DNA from: Chrysaora quinquecirrha
Taxonomy: Eukaryota > Cnidaria > Scyphozoa > Semaeostomeae > Pelagiidae
NCBI GenBank assembly: GCA_014526335.1
Contig: JACTAT010000002.1
Span: 7,842,629-7,906,628, forward strand
Reading direction: 5' to 3'
DNA: 64,000 nucleotides
Under the pieces are notes generated by a model. It ran no database searches. It had not been told where the DNA came from and saw only the letters and a program-made list of their open reading frames with translations. Of this stretch, positions 1-11,579 are shown piece after piece. Made by a program: the position numbers and the translations under genes. Each line of letters starts with the position of its first letter. Within the stretch, counting starts at the first letter, position 1.

Positions 1-459
1 GGGCTAGCGTTTCCTGGACCCTATAAGGAGTTGTTTGCATTCATAAAGTCCCCAGGCCAGAAGTTGCGGGTTTGATACCCTCATTGCTGACCAAGCTACT
101 TAAACAATTCTAAATTTCAGGGATCAGTGTTTAATCATTATGCTTGGCCTGGTTAACAGACGGTGCAGAGCTGAGAAAGGTAACAGCTTCAGGGCCAGTG
201 GCCACGAGAAACAGCAATACAGTGAAGTCTACACCACCTTAAGTACTCACCCCATCACACACGAAAGACTGAAAAGAGACAGGAAAACAACATTGTGCCA
301 TCTTTGAAATTCCATCGCCTGCAAAGTTAAAAGAATTGTTTCGAATTAGTATCTACGTAGTCTCCAAAGGAGCCCATTGATCAGGTTACGCGAAAAAAGT
401 TGTGTGGTCTTTCATTTTACAGGGAAGTCTACTAGGTTGAATACTGTAGCACTAACTGA

Positions 460-873
460 GACCCCGTTTACACAAGCACGGATCCAAATTGGTACGGATC
501 CAAATTGGTACGGATCTAAATTGGTACGGATCGCATTTACACTAGGACGGAACTAACAAGATCAATCCCACTGCTTTTGATTTTTGGGCGCCAACAACAC
601 CCATGACAACACCATACCATTATAGCATTGCTTAGTAAAGAGAAATTCCCATGCCTCGTATCCGAGTTTACCTGCTTGGATCGGTTCCAGCCATTACACT
701 GGACCTAAATGGTAACGAATCCAAAGGAGTACACTTAGGGAAGCGATCCCCAAACGGGTTCAGATAGCAGATCCGAATGGGTACGGATCCAGCAGGTCTA
801 GTGTAAACGGAAGGCCTATCCGTACTAGTTTGGCTACAGATCTACCTGGATCCGTCCTAGTGGAAACGGGGTC
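460..873. mobile_element. MITE with GACCCCGTTT inverted ends
   Basis: The ends are inverted copies of each other: GACCCCGTTTACAC on the left, and its complement with one or two mismatches on the right. The interior carries several copies of a motif built on GGATCCAAATTGGTACGG in both orientations. No coding capacity is visible, so this is a non-autonomous inverted-repeat element. A second element with the same outer bases lies at 31687-32228. No clean target duplication is seen here. Confidence 0.65.
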
Positions 874-1537
874 AGAAATAGACGGCTCTTCGAGGTAGAA
901 ATCGGTTTAATTCGTTGGTATCGCTCGCTATATTAGTAAAAGCCCATGTGAAACTCAAGTCCGACAAAGGGTTACTTGCTTTCACAGCCATTGTTTAGCC
1001 AAAGTTACATGTTATCATAACGGTATATCATAATGGAAAACCCGTGTCGGTATACACGCTTTTTTAAAAAAAACCACTTTACAAGAAACCTACATGTAAA
1101 AGGTCTAAAAAATTTACGTAACTTATACTATTAACGGTAAACTCGGTAGGGAATTTCGATTTTGGATTTTTCTATCACGGCAAACAATCAGGAATTGGGA
1201 ATCCGGTTAAACAGATTTTCAGTCAGAAATAATATCAATTGTATGTTACGCATGTATCAAGTGCTTTCTTGAGAAGTTTCAAGCTTTGCTCACGTTCAAG
1301 CGTCTCTCAATAATAGTCATGGCACTAAACATGCAGTTATAATTAAGGAAATATTAAGGAACTTTTGATACTACAATTAAATCAAAAGAGGTCCAAAAGT
1401 AGGGAACTTTTGGAACTAGGCCTCGAGCTAGGTCCTTTATAAAATAAAAAGCGTGTAGTTTCATGCTGGTGTTTAATTATACTAGTGTTGAACTGATATC
1501 GTTTAACCGGAGTCCAAGGAAAAAGAAGAAACTCGGA
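874..1537. other. no recognised feature
   Basis: AT-rich sequence between two short transposons. I see no exon with plausible splice sites and no repeat structure. It lies downstream of the visible part of the minus-strand SLC35D gene and could be its intron or 3' flank. Confidence 0.4.
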
Positions 1538-1715
1538 AGCCCAAGCCGAACAATCAAACATTGTTTATCAAACATTTAAATTTGCTTTTCATGCAATGTT
1601 TGACCGTTGCCATAGGTAATGTTTTCGAAAGCGTCACAAGAAGGCAGAACACGGTAGACAATGCTATTGCAAAACTTTTGACAAACAATGTTTAAGACGA
1701 GGCCAAACCATCAAA
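1538..1715. mobile_element. degraded copy of the CCAAACGATCAAACA MITE family
   Basis: The left part resembles the left end of the element at 45177-45611 (AACAATCAAACATTGTTT, then CAAACATTTAAATTTGC). A matching inverted segment lies near 1685-1710 (AAACAATGTTTAAG). Divergence is high and the ends are not clean, so the boundaries are approximate. Confidence 0.4.
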
Positions 1716-1794
1716 TTTCTTACGAAACATAATTTTTAAATGTTTAAACAAAAAAGTTGTTGTCTTTGAATTGTACAAAACTTCAAAAGTGAGA

Positions 1795-1950
1795 TAAACA
1801 GCGGCCAGCTGATTGGTGCTAAAACACAATGCCAATTCAGCTTCCCTTTCCAATTGGTGCATTTCGAGCCGGATCTGGGTATAGATAGATAGTTCATTGT
1901 TTCGGTCTGTTTCTGGCGTTCATACTCTGAGGAGTGTCAGACGAAAAAAG
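1795..1950 (-). repeat. dispersed repeat, copy 1 (also at 33.4 kb and 48.0 kb)
   Basis: Read on the minus strand, this stretch holds GTCTGACAC, then AGAGTATGAACG, CAGAAACAGACCGAAACAA and finally GCACCAATCAGCTGGCC. The same order of blocks occurs on the plus strand at 33335-33510 and at 48005-48620. The family is unnamed here. No coding capacity is visible. Confidence 0.5.
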
Positions 1951-2177
1951 CCTTTAAGTATGCCTGAAAATGATTCCGCTGTTTATCGCAATTTTGAAAC
2001 AATTTTTTGTAATCATGCTAGGGCCTTACCTTGTGAAACTCTCCATTGTAAAAAGCTAGTAGTGTTGCAGGTAAAAGCATAAACAAACTATTGTAAAACA
2101 TTAAACCATATTTTCCTAATTCTTTTGATTCAAGCTTCTTCTTCACAAATACACCTAAAACAAAGAAATCAAAGATA

Positions 2178-2493
2178 CAGTTGACATCCGCTATCTCGAC
2201 TGCCCGCTAACTCGAACATTCGCTATCTCGAACGATTTTCTATTTCCCATGGAGGAAAACCTGCTCTTTATCTCGAACTTTGCCAAATTTTTTGCTGAAC
2301 TGGATAAAGAGACAGGCTGAAAATATGTATAAGTTCGCCTAGCGGAGCAGGAATGGCAGCAGCTAGGGGTTCCTTTTCTGACTTAAAAACCAAAGTTTTT
2401 TATATTCATATGGGACATCCGCTATTTCGAACATTCGCTATCTCGAACAAATTCCAGTTTCCCTTGACAGTTCGAGATAGCGGATGTCAACTG
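2178..2493. mobile_element. pogo/Tigger-like MITE with TA duplication
   Basis: The element begins CAGTTGACATCCGCTATCTC and ends with the inverse, with TA on both sides (2176-2177 and 2494-2495). Internal copies of the block ATTCGCTATCTCGAAC repeat in both orientations. CAG termini plus a TA duplication are the signature of pogo/Tigger members of the Tc1/mariner superfamily. At 316 bp there is no transposase, so it is non-autonomous. Confidence 0.7.
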
Positions 2494-3320
2494 TATACAG
2501 TAAGAACCCGCAAAACAGAAAGCATTTTATAAGAAGCAACAGGTTGATTTTTTGAAAAATGGTGCCCTCATTTAAGAAACTTCTCAGCCTAATTTTAGGA
2601 AGCTTTCTTGTAATGAGGGAAATGTCAAATGCACGAAATTATGCATAAGTTTGCACAAAGTTTAATGATGACTGCAGCATGCAGATTAAGGCCCTGGAAA
2701 CTAGGAGACATGTTGGGCACGACATGTGAGGACACGCAAATGTTTCTGGGAGACAACAGAAACATTTCTGGTCTCCACGCACCGGGTACACGTTTCTCGC
2801 TTGTCACTCGCATGTTTAGCCACCCTGGGAGACACGCCGAGTACAATGTTGAGCGTGACCTGTTTCCTAGTTTAGCCACAGCTTAAGACCCCAAATAAGT
2901 GAGCCACCATTTTGACAATCTTAAATATAAGTACATAATATGCAGGAGTAAACATTTATGTATGGTTGAGAATCGCTGAAGGTTTCTTAACCATATAATA
3001 AGAAACCTATCAGACTTTCTCCTAAGAAATGCTGCAAGTTTGGTTGCTGTATTCTGGTAACTTTGCTGACAAAATGTGCGATTTAGTTGCTGTTGGTGAT
3101 TTAAGTGGTGTGTACAAAAGGTTTTCTTTGGTCTGCGCTGATTTTCAATTTGTTAAGTACCTCGTTAGCAAATTGGTACTAAAAATGTTCAGGAAATTTT
3201 TGGCGATTTTTAGTGTTAAAATCAACAAAAAATTTCATTGCTCTACCTGTACAGGAGCAATTTTTGCAACTGTTAAAGCAATTTTTGGAAACAAGCCCGG
3301 TAGCATAAGGGTGAAAGAGT
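2494..3320. other. no recognised feature
   Basis: Open frames of up to 97 codons occur here, but none has a recognisable domain or sensible flanking splice sites. I looked on the minus strand for the next SLC35D exon (expected residues near VKQK and GKYG) and did not find it. Confidence 0.4.
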
Positions 3321-3321
3321 A

Positions 3322-4153
3322 AAAGATAGTAAAAGATAGTTAAAGATGGATAAAGAAAGTTAAAGATAGTTGAAGATAGTCAAAGATAGTTAAAGAAAGT
3401 TAAAGATAGTTAAAGATAGTTAAAGATAGTTACAGATAGTTTAAGATAGTTAAAGATGGTTAAAGATAGTCAAAGATAGTTAAAGATAGTTAAAGATAGT
3501 TAAAGATAGTTAAAGATAGTTACAGATAGTTTAAGATAGTTAAAGATGGTTAAAGATAGTCAAAGATAGTTAAAGATAGTTAAAGATAGTTAAAGATAGT
3601 TAAAGATAGTTAAAGATAAGATAGTTAAGGATATTTAAAGATAGTTCGAGATGATTTAAGATAGTTAAAGATAGTTAAAGATAGTTAAAGATAGTAAAGA
3701 TAGTTAAAGATAGTTCGAGATGATTTAAGATAGTTAAAGATAGTTAAAGATAGTTAAAGATGGTTAAAGATAGTTAAAGATAGTTAAAGATAGTTAAAGA
3801 TAGTTAAAGATAGTTAAAGATAGTTAAAGATAGTTAAGGATATTTAAAGATAGTTCGAGATGATTTAAGATAGTTAAAGATAGTTAAAGATAGTTAAAGA
3901 TAGTAAAGATAGTTAAAGATAGTTAAAGATGGTTAAAGATAGTTAAAGATGGTTAAAGATAGTTAAAGATAGTTAAAGATAGTTAAAGATAGTTAAAGAT
4001 AGTTAAGGATATTTAAAGATAGTTCGAGATGATTTAAGATAGTTAAAGATAGTTAAAGATTAGTTAAAGATAGCTAAAGATAGTTAATGATAGTTAAAGA
4101 TAGTTAAGAATAGTTAAAGATAGTTCGAGATGATTTAAGATAGTTAAAGATAG
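3322..4153. repeat. 10-bp satellite, unit GATAGTTAAA
   Basis: More than 70 tandem copies of a 10-bp unit (GATAGTTAAA and one-base variants such as GATGGTTAAA and GATAGTCAAA). A higher-order pattern is visible: the block GATAGTTCGAGATGATTTAA recurs at several places, so parts of the array have been duplicated as larger units. It lies directly 3' of SLC35D exon 7 and probably within the next intron. Confidence 0.9.
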
Positions 4154-4196
4154 ATGGCGAAAAAATGGAGCATAAATAGATTGCTATATTACATAC

Positions 4197-4267
4197 CGTT
4201 TGCGGCTGTCATGACATCATTTACAAGCACAAAGAAATAGCCAACAGCATCAAATGCCAAATCTGAG
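4197..4267 (-). CDS. SLC35D exon 7 (last one found)
   Basis: Encodes SDLAFDAVGYFFVLVNDVMT and AAN, with one base of the next Gly codon before donor GTATGT. The following exon is not visible between here and the left edge. Confidence 0.85.
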
Positions 4268-7200
4268 CTGAAGAAAAACATAACAATAAAATTATGTTTT
4301 AATGTTTAATGTCCGAGACTCGGATGAGCATTTAAGAATATTATTTTCAAGAACAAGACGGGATTAACAACTAAATAACCGAATAACAACATATTTCAAA
4401 CCGTACTTCCCTAAAAGAAGTTAGAAAACAAAGTAAGTTTAAATGAATCGGCAGGAAAAGTAAAAATTCAAAATTTTATTGCGACAAAGATCAGTATAAG
4501 GAACTTTAAGCCTCATTTTTGAAAAATTAGGAAACTCCAGCCCCAACTCAGACCAAAGGTTCCTAATAAAAAAAGGTTTGACAAGAGCTTTACGATATGG
4601 TATATTCGCTGTATGTTTGGGTTATCAACATTTAATCTGGTTATAAGAAATCATCCACCTTGCAGCAACAAATGCTCCAAATATCATCAGATAAACAGAC
4701 ATCTGAATGCGGAGACTTGCCTTCACTCTAAACCAAGAAAACGAAAAACATTTGTTTAAGATGAACAAAGAAATAATTGAGAAGTTCCACTGTTCTTCAT
4801 GGCACTCTTTTATTCTGTTTTGCGAACAATGGAACAAATAGGCCAAAATGCTTTTTGCCGAATATGCATTGCTTGATCTCCAGAACGTTCATACTGTATC
4901 TCGTATTCATGTTATCAAGACAAGCATCACAAAACAAAATCGTGGAAAATATCTCGATGTTATGAGCTAAGAGTTCGCTTAAAAAATGCTTTAATTGTCA
5001 TGTGGTTGAGCGTTGATGATGACTGCGATTACTTTGACGATAATGGGAAGACAAATGGTCCCATCACCCCTTTCAACTCGCCCCGCCTTAACAAGTTCAA
5101 GTCAAAACTGTTTCAAGTTATGTCACCACACGTGTCCCTCTAACTCACCACCATCTATCCCCAACCATAAATTAATGACAGAAAATGTTTTAATTGAGTC
5201 GTGTCTATCAGCGTGATAACAAGGGGCTTCGAGGCACAGCCCCAAATTTAAAGCTTTTATCAAACATGACCGTGCGAACCCGATTTGACTTTGAAGTTGG
5301 AACAAATTGACCTAAAAAGTGGGGCAACGTTGAAGTGGGGTGAGTTGGAAGTGGGGTGAATTCACTAGAAACTGTGATAATGATAATGATGGTGATGATT
5401 GCGATGATGATGATTATAATGATCGTGAGTGTTCTTGTCATGATAACAATAATGGTGATGATGATTATGATGATGATTGTGAGTATTATGATTGTGTTGG
5501 TGGTGATGATGGTGATGATGATGATGATGATGATGATGACGGTGATAATGATAATGATTACAAAAAAAACTTGCTTACCCAAGCAGCCAATATTCTAATA
5601 TCATAGTCATCAGGATGGAAAATCTTCTTAACACTGTAAACATAGGCAAGCTAAAATATAGAAGCGGTAATTGTTTTTGATTATTCTGACTTTGTGCTTT
5701 GAGGCGTTTCAGACTAAAAAGCTTTCAGTATACAAGTATTTTTTTTTATAAGAAAGTTTTTTTGGGCCAGTATTGAAACTTTCTTAGATATTTCATGTTT
5801 TCAGTACCAAATCTTTAAATTTTGGAATGCAGTATTTCTAAGAATGCACAGTTTAAGACACTGTATACATTGCACATATACCACGTTTTTCAAAGAAAAT
5901 AATCATTAGACTCGTTTAATAGCAAGAAGAGCGACTGAACAGAAGAGTGAAAGTAACACACAAAACATTAGGAGTGAAAGTAAAAAACAGAACTTTCTTA
6001 AGTTTCAAGAATCCAGTATTGAACTTTCTTAAACTTTTAAGATGTTGAGCACTACTTTCTTAAGCCATATAAACCACTTTCTTATAAAAAAACGTGTATT
6101 TCAATTTTAAGTCATTGAAAAAACTCACTTTAGCATTTTTGTTCCGCCAAGGCCAAATGTTAGATTACCAATGTATATCAAGGGCAATGGCCAAACCTGA
6201 AAAGATTTTAAAAGATATTAAAGATTATTATTATATTATATTCAACAAAGAAATAAATTAAGTTTAAAAGAAAGCATAAAAGAAATTGTTAAAGAAGGGA
6301 AGTTTTAAATAATGTTTGGAAAGAAAGACATCTTAGAAGACGAAAGTTTTGAAGAAGATATCTTAAAAGATGAAAGCTTCAAAGAAGAAAAAGTTGCAAA
6401 GTAGAACAAGAAACCTTCAAAGAAGAAAGATTAAATAAAGAAAGTTTCATTCAAAGAAGAATGCTTAAAAGCAGAAAGTTTCAAAGAAGAAACTTCAATG
6501 ATAGAATTTCTAAAAGAAGGTAATTTCAAAGAAATTTTAAAGCAGGTTCTTAGAAGTTCTAAACGTTGAATAGAAAATGTTTTGAACAAGAAGCCTTCAA
6601 AAAGAAGAAAGAAGGTTTCGAAGAAGAAAGTTCCAAAGATGAAATTTCAAAGAAAAACGTTACAATAAAGAAAGTCTCGAAGTAGAAAATTCCAAAGAAG
6701 AAATTTCAAAGAAGTACGTTATAACAAGTTTCGAATAAAAAATTTATACTAAAAAAGGAAGTTCCAAAGGAGTAACTTTCAGAGTAGAAACTAAAAAAGA
6801 ATTTCAACTTTCAAAGAAGCAAGTTCCAACGATGAAATTTCAAAGAAAAACGTTACAATGAAGAAAGTTTCCAAGAACAAAGTTCTAAAGATGAAATTTC
6901 AAAGATGTACGTTACAACAAAGAAAGTTTCGAAGAAGAAAGTGTCATTAAAAGGGAAGTTTCAAAGGAGAAACTTTCAGAGTAGAAACTATAAAAGAATT
7001 TCAAGTTTCAAAGAATAAAGTTAAAAAAAAAGCAGCTTCAAAGAAAAAGGTTTCGAACAAGAAACCTTTCAAGGAGAAAGTTTTAATAAAGAAAGTCTTA
7101 TTTAAAGAAGAAAGTTTCAAACAAGAAAGTACGTTTCCGAGAAGACAGATTCGAAGAACAAAGTTCCAAAGATGAAATTTCAAATAAAACGTTACAACAA

Positions 7201-10200
7201 AGAAAGTTTCGAAGAAGAAGTTCAAAAGATGAAGCTTCAAAGAAAACGTCACAACGAATAATGTTTTGAAGAAGAAGTTCCAAAGATGAAATTTCAAAGA
7301 AAACGTCACAACGAATAATGTTTTGAAGAAGTTCCAAACATGAAATTTCAAAAAAACGTTACAACAAAGAAAGTTTCGAAGAACAAAGCTCCAAAGATGA
7401 AATTTCAAAGAAAAACGTTACAACGAATAAAGTTTTGAAGAAGAGAGTTCCACACATGAAATTTCAAAGAAAACGTTACAATGAAGAAAGTTTTGAAGAA
7501 GAAAGTTCCAAAGATGAAATTTCAAAGAAAATGTTACAACGAATAAAGGTTTGAAGAAGAAAGTTCTAAACATGAAATTTCAAAGAAAATGTTACAACGA
7601 ATAAAGTTTTGAAGAAGAAAGTTTAAAACATGAAATTTCAAAGAAAATGTTGCAACGAAGAAAGTTTCGAAGCAGAAAATTCCAAAGATGAAATTTCAAA
7701 GAAAACGTTGCAACGAAGAAAGTTTCGAATAAGAAAATTCCAAAGATGAAATTTCAAAGAAAACGTTATAAGGAATAAAGTTTTGAAGAAGAAAGTTCAA
7801 AACATGAAATTTCAAAGAAAATGTTGCAACGAAGAAAGTTTCGAAGCAGAAAATTCCAAAGATGAAATTTCAAAGAAAATGTTGCAACGAAGAAAGTTTC
7901 GAATAAGAAAATTCCAAACATGAAATTTCAAAGAAAATGTTGCAACGAAGAAAGTTTCGAATAAGAAAATTTCAAAGATGAAATTTCAAAGAAAACGTTA
8001 TAAGGAATAAAGTTTTGAAGAAGAAAGTTCAAAACATGAAATTTCAAAGAAAATGTTGCAACAAAGAAAGTTTCGAAGCAGAAAATTCCAAAGATGAAAT
8101 TTCAAAGAAAATGTTGTAACGAAGAAAGTTTCGAATAAGAAAATTCCAAACATGAAATTTCAAAGAAAACGTTACAACGAATAAAGCTTTGAAGAAGAGA
8201 GTTCCACACATGAAATTTCAAAGAAAACGTTACAATGAAGAAAGTTTCGAAGCAGAAAATTCCAAAGATGAAATTTCAAAGAAAAACATTACAATGAAGA
8301 AAGTTTCGAAGAAGAAAGTTCCAAAGATAAAATTTCAAAGAAAAACGTTAAAACGAAGAAAGTTTCCAAGAAGAAAGTTCCAAAGATGAAATTGCAAAGA
8401 AAAACGTTACAATGAAGAAAGTTTCAAAGCAGAAAATTCCAAAGATGAAATTTCAAAGAAAAACATTACAATGAAGAAAGTTTCGAAGAAGAAAGTTCCA
8501 AAGATAAAATTTCAAAGAAAAACGTTAAAACGAAGAAAGTTTCCAAGAAGAAAGTTCCAAAGATGAAATTGCAAAGAAAAACGTTACAATGAAGAAAGTT
8601 TTGAAGCAGAAAGTTCCAAAGATGAAATTTCAAAGAAAAAACGTTACAATGAAGACAATTTCAATGAAGACAGTATCAAAATGAAATTTAAAAGATGTAT
8701 GTTACAACAAAGAAAGTATCATTAAAAAGGAAGTTTCAAAGGAGTAACTTTTAAAGTAGAAACTTTAAAAGAAGAAAGTTTTAAAGAAGAGTTGTTCAGA
8801 AAGACAGCTTCAAAGAAGAAGGTTTTGATCCAACAATGTTTCACCCAACGTCCTTTTCACCCGGGATAGTCTTTCCACCCAACATTCTTGGCCATTTTGC
8901 CCAACTAAATTACTTGCTATTTCTCACTTGTTTTGTCACCAAAACAGCCACCAGTATGAAAATTTGGGGTTTTAGAGGGCAAAACATCTTAGCAGACTGC
9001 TCGATAAGGAAGCTGGACTAATTAGAAGTTGGGCAAAACATCTTGAAAGCAAAGAAATTGCTCAAAAAATCCTTAAAATACCTTCCAGAAAGTGCTTCTA
9101 TCCAGTCCAGGAAACTTGATAATTGTAGCTTGTTTTGCAAAGAAAAGAACAACTACTGTTGCTATCATCTAGAAAAATAAAAGTAGTTGTACAAAAGGAA
9201 AAAGGTATATGTATTGTTCATTTTCATTCGACAAAAAATGTCACTGTTTATCAATTATTTAATCATAATCACATTACCTTATTACTTACCTGAATATAAA
9301 AAAGTACACCAAATAACACAGAACACATTGGGCAATTGACAGGGTTTTAAGCAACAAAAATTTGCTTAATTCATATTAATTCATGTACCGGGTTATTTTG
9401 TGCAATAAGGTTATCTCATTGATCATGGTCATCATAAGATTATCATTATGATAAAGAATTACCATTAACAAACCTGTCCAAGTCCTAAAACTTGAAATGA
9501 AGGAAACCTAAAAAAAACCACATCACCTCAGATTTAGATTGGCTAAATCCCATTGAGGGTTTATTATGCATTCAACTGGTGTAATCTGGGTCTGTTTTAG
9601 GGCCTGTTTACATGGAGGTGGGTCAGCCCTGTGAGCCTGGCTAGCTCGGCTTAGTGAGATCATCTTTCAGAGCGTTGGCATGGATGAATTTTCGAGCAAC
9701 GTTAGCCAAGCTGGCTTCACTTATTAGCACTTTTGCATTCATTCCTGTAAGGATTTCACTTCGCCTGACCAGGCTAGCCTGCCCTCCATATAAACCCAAA
9801 GTGAACAAACAAAAGATTCTTTTGTTCCCACCAATTTCGGCAGGTCAGCTCAGATCTGCATCCTTTGATCATGGATCTCACCTCACCTGGGTGATTGCCC
9901 ATGTAAACACAATATTTCCATTGAAAGGTGTGAAATTAGCAAGACCTGTGAAGAAGCTTGGATTTTTTGGTGCTAAGATTCTAGAATTTGTGGTGTAAAA
10001 ATTGCATACAGTGCAACTTTGAGGTTAAAGATCTTTATCCTTATCAGGTTAAAGATACATAGATATGTCTTACAAAAATAAATCTGGGAATTCTGAGGGA
10101 ATATGAATGAGCATGAGCACGAACTTGAAGGGCCAGTCTGCCCTGGGGTGTGCACTGTTTCGCTTTCTAGATGAATCGGCCCACTGCCAAGTCAGCCCAC

Positions 10201-10995
10201 TGCCAAGTTAGCCCACCCCTATGGACAAGTCAGCCCACCGCAATGTCGGCCCATGATGTTATTTACTAGTTATTTTGTTGCATGTGTGGTTATTGGGGCT
10301 GCTGCCCCCAAACCCTGCTTTAACAGTGTACATATACAATTATAAGTACAATTTATTATGTTTTAGTGGGCAACTTTGGTATACGCTAACAGGCCGGCTT
10401 GTCTAACACTTGATGGGCCAACTTGTCTAATACATGGTGGGCCGACTTGGCAGTGGGTTGACTTGTCCTGTTACCACTATTTCATTCAATGCAATCTCAA
10501 ATCAAGAGGGCAACCTGCAAGAAGTTGCTGGTGTGGGTGATGAAAACCGAGGTGAGGACAAAACCGATTGTAACAAAACTTTTCAGCACAAGACAATAAA
10601 ACAATGGTGCATTGATGCAACAAACAATTAAAAAAAGATTAGGTTCGCCACGCTCACGCACTAACTCTCGTCTGCAGAAGACGGGAATAAAGGGGGAGGG
10701 GTAGGTAGTACCTATTATGTTTTTAAGGCTTCAAGCATTGGGGTTTGATTGTATGCAATTGTATTTACATGGATTAGCTAATCAAAATATTAAGGTATAG
10801 ACTAGTTATGTTCAAATTAGTCCATTTAGGCCTATACACAAAATTTTACAATTAAATTTTCAAAAAGAGAGAAGAACACTTCACTTACTTATAATTGGTC
10901 AAGACGAGTTTATTGACAACAACAATGAAGAATGAACTTGAAGCGTAAAGCAACGCTGTGAAGATCTTTTTAAAAAGCAAGCTGTTGTTCGACAT
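4197..10995 (-). CDS. SLC35D-type UDP-sugar transporter, 5' half (7 exons)
   Basis: Predicted Golgi/ER nucleotide-sugar antiporter of the SLC35D1/D2 group, which imports UDP-glucuronate, UDP-GalNAc or related sugars for proteoglycan synthesis. The exons on the minus strand are 10889-10995, 9474-9507, 9082-9168, 6129-6196, 5579-5650, 4659-4727 and 4197-4267. All have AG/GT borders and join in phase to about 169 codons. Family landmarks in order are VVVNKLVLTNYK in the first membrane helix, LGLGQM, KFPGLDR, PLPLIYIGN, LPMFTVLRRFSIL, GAFVAASSDLAFD and NDVMTAANG. Human SLC35D1 is about 355 residues, so roughly half the protein is visible and it stops just before the KQK-type loop. The start chosen is the ATG at 10995, which gives the usual short cytosolic N-terminus; an in-frame ATG at 11097 is also open. 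Introns are loaded with repeats, and a DIRS-bearing MITE sits about 160 bp upstream of the chosen start. Confidence 0.88.
4659..4727 (-). CDS. SLC35D exon 6
   Basis: Encodes VKASLRIQMSVYLMIFGAFV and AA. Acceptor GGTTTAG and donor GTGGAT. The end corresponds to the GAFVAASSD stretch shared by SLC35D1 and SLC35D2. Confidence 0.82.
5356..5560. repeat. GAT/GATGAT microsatellite tract
   Basis: A tract of GATGAT with interspersed AATGAT and GTGAT units in SLC35D intron 5, ending close to the exon 5 donor. Any reading frame through it gives only Asp, Met or Ile runs. Confidence 0.85.
5579..5650 (-). CDS. SLC35D exon 5
   Basis: Encodes LPMFTVLRRFSILMTMILEY and a few more residues, the most conserved helix of the family. 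The donor GTAAGC lies within about 20 bp of a long GAT-repeat tract in the following intron. Confidence 0.88.
5731..6098. mobile_element. MITE of the TATAAG-end family, copy 1
   Basis: The left end (TACAAGTATTTTTTTTTATA, then AGAAAG) is inverted at the right end as CTTTCTTATAAAAAAACGTG followed by TA. The interior holds repeated AACTTTCTTA motifs in both orientations. Related elements lie at 40021-40291, 44284-44646 and 57717-57966. Non-coding. Confidence 0.5.
6129..6196 (-). CDS. SLC35D exon 4
   Basis: Encodes VWPLPLIYIGNLTFGLGG onward to KML and two bases. Acceptor TTTTCAG and donor GTGAGT. It corresponds to the FPLPLLYxGN helix of SLC35D proteins. Confidence 0.85.
6290..8830. repeat. 58-bp AAG-rich minisatellite in SLC35D intron 3
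   Basis: A long array of a purine-rich unit of roughly 58 bp built from blocks such as GAAGAAAGTTTCGAAG, TTCCAAAGATGAAATTTCAA and AGAAAACGTTACAAC. The outer parts are degenerate and the central part, about 7140-8680, is regular with one-base length variants. Strand composition is strongly skewed towards A and G. Open frames through the array are Lys/Glu or Phe rich and drift between frames, as expected for non-coding repeats. Confidence 0.9.
9082..9168 (-). CDS. SLC35D exon 3
   Basis: Encodes 29 residues from MIATVVVLFFAK to GLDRSTFWK, covering helix 2 and the following loop. Acceptor TTTCTAG and donor GTATTT; phase 0 at its 3' end. Confidence 0.85.
9474..9507 (-). CDS. SLC35D exon 2 (34-bp microexon)
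   Basis: Acceptor TTTTTTTAG, then one base completing Lys, then FPSFQVLGLGQ, then donor GTTTGT. It joins exon 1 to exon 3 in phase and matches the FPSSL..GLGQM stretch of the family. Confidence 0.82.
9600..9912. mobile_element. GGGCCTGTTTACATGG MITE
   Basis: Begins GGGCCTGTTTACATGGAGG directly after TTA. The right end carries the inverted core CCCATGTAAACA. The ends resemble those of the larger element at 11155-16513 (GGGACTGTTTATATGGAG). The right boundary is degraded. GGGCC-type ends after TTA suggest PIF/Harbinger. Confidence 0.5.
10165..10470. mobile_element. inverted-repeat element of CGGCCCACTGCC type
   Basis: The left end has CGGCCCACTGCCAAGTCAGC in tandem variants and the right end has the complement, GTGGGCCGACTTGGCAGTGG. 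A one-ended relative lies at 31042-31115 with ACAAGTCGGCCCAC and GACAAGTTGGCCTG. Lies in SLC35D intron 1. Confidence 0.6.
10889..10995 (-). CDS. SLC35D exon 1 (start codon and first helix)
   Basis: Begins at the ATG with MSNNSLLFKK and encodes the first transmembrane helix, ending VVVNKLVLTNY plus two bases. The donor is GTAAGTG. The KSVLTNY-type end of helix 1 is diagnostic for SLC35D. Confidence 0.85.
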
Positions 10996-11579
10996 TTTGG
11001 TTGTATAATATTGAGAAATAAACAGGTATTTTTGCAGCAGATAAATAGACAAAACAGACAGCAACCAGTTAACACACACTAAAATGTTCCATTCCAATCC
11101 AATTGATGTCAGATAGTATGCATCAAAGACAGACGTAAAAATAGTCCAATCTTAGGGACTGTTTATATGGAGCCGAGTTACCCGGCTAGCCGAGTTACTC
11201 GGGAAGACGTGATGAAAATTAAATCCTGTTTATATGGAGCCGAGTTACCCGGCTAGCCGAGTTACTTCTGGGCAGTGTTACACGAAGTATAACGATTTTC
11301 ACGCTAATTTCAATTTCATGGCTTTGGGGAGTTCGTCTTCATGCACATCAATCTCTGGTGGGCGAGTGGGGGCCATGATTGTTTTAATGTCAAATGCTTC
11401 GCTGTAAACGCATGCGCATTTTGTTCGATTTTGTCCCGGCTAGCCGAGTAACTCGGCGTTTTGTGTTTATATGAGAGACCCGGGTAACTCGGCATGCCGA
11501 GATCTCGCCTGTTTTGCCGGGATCCCGGCTAGCCGAGTTACTCGTCTCTCTCATATAAACAGACAGCCGGGATAACGTT

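Noticed and set aside
5208..5606. Open frames of Ile, Met or Asp runs
   Set aside because: They read through a GAT microsatellite in an SLC35D intron; no unique sequence and no domain.
7001..8389. Lys/Glu-rich or Phe-rich open frames of 60-135 codons
   Set aside because: They run through the 58-bp minisatellite and change frame between units.
10434..10631. 65-codon plus-strand frame
   Set aside because: Its start lies in the end of an inverted-repeat element and no domain is visible.
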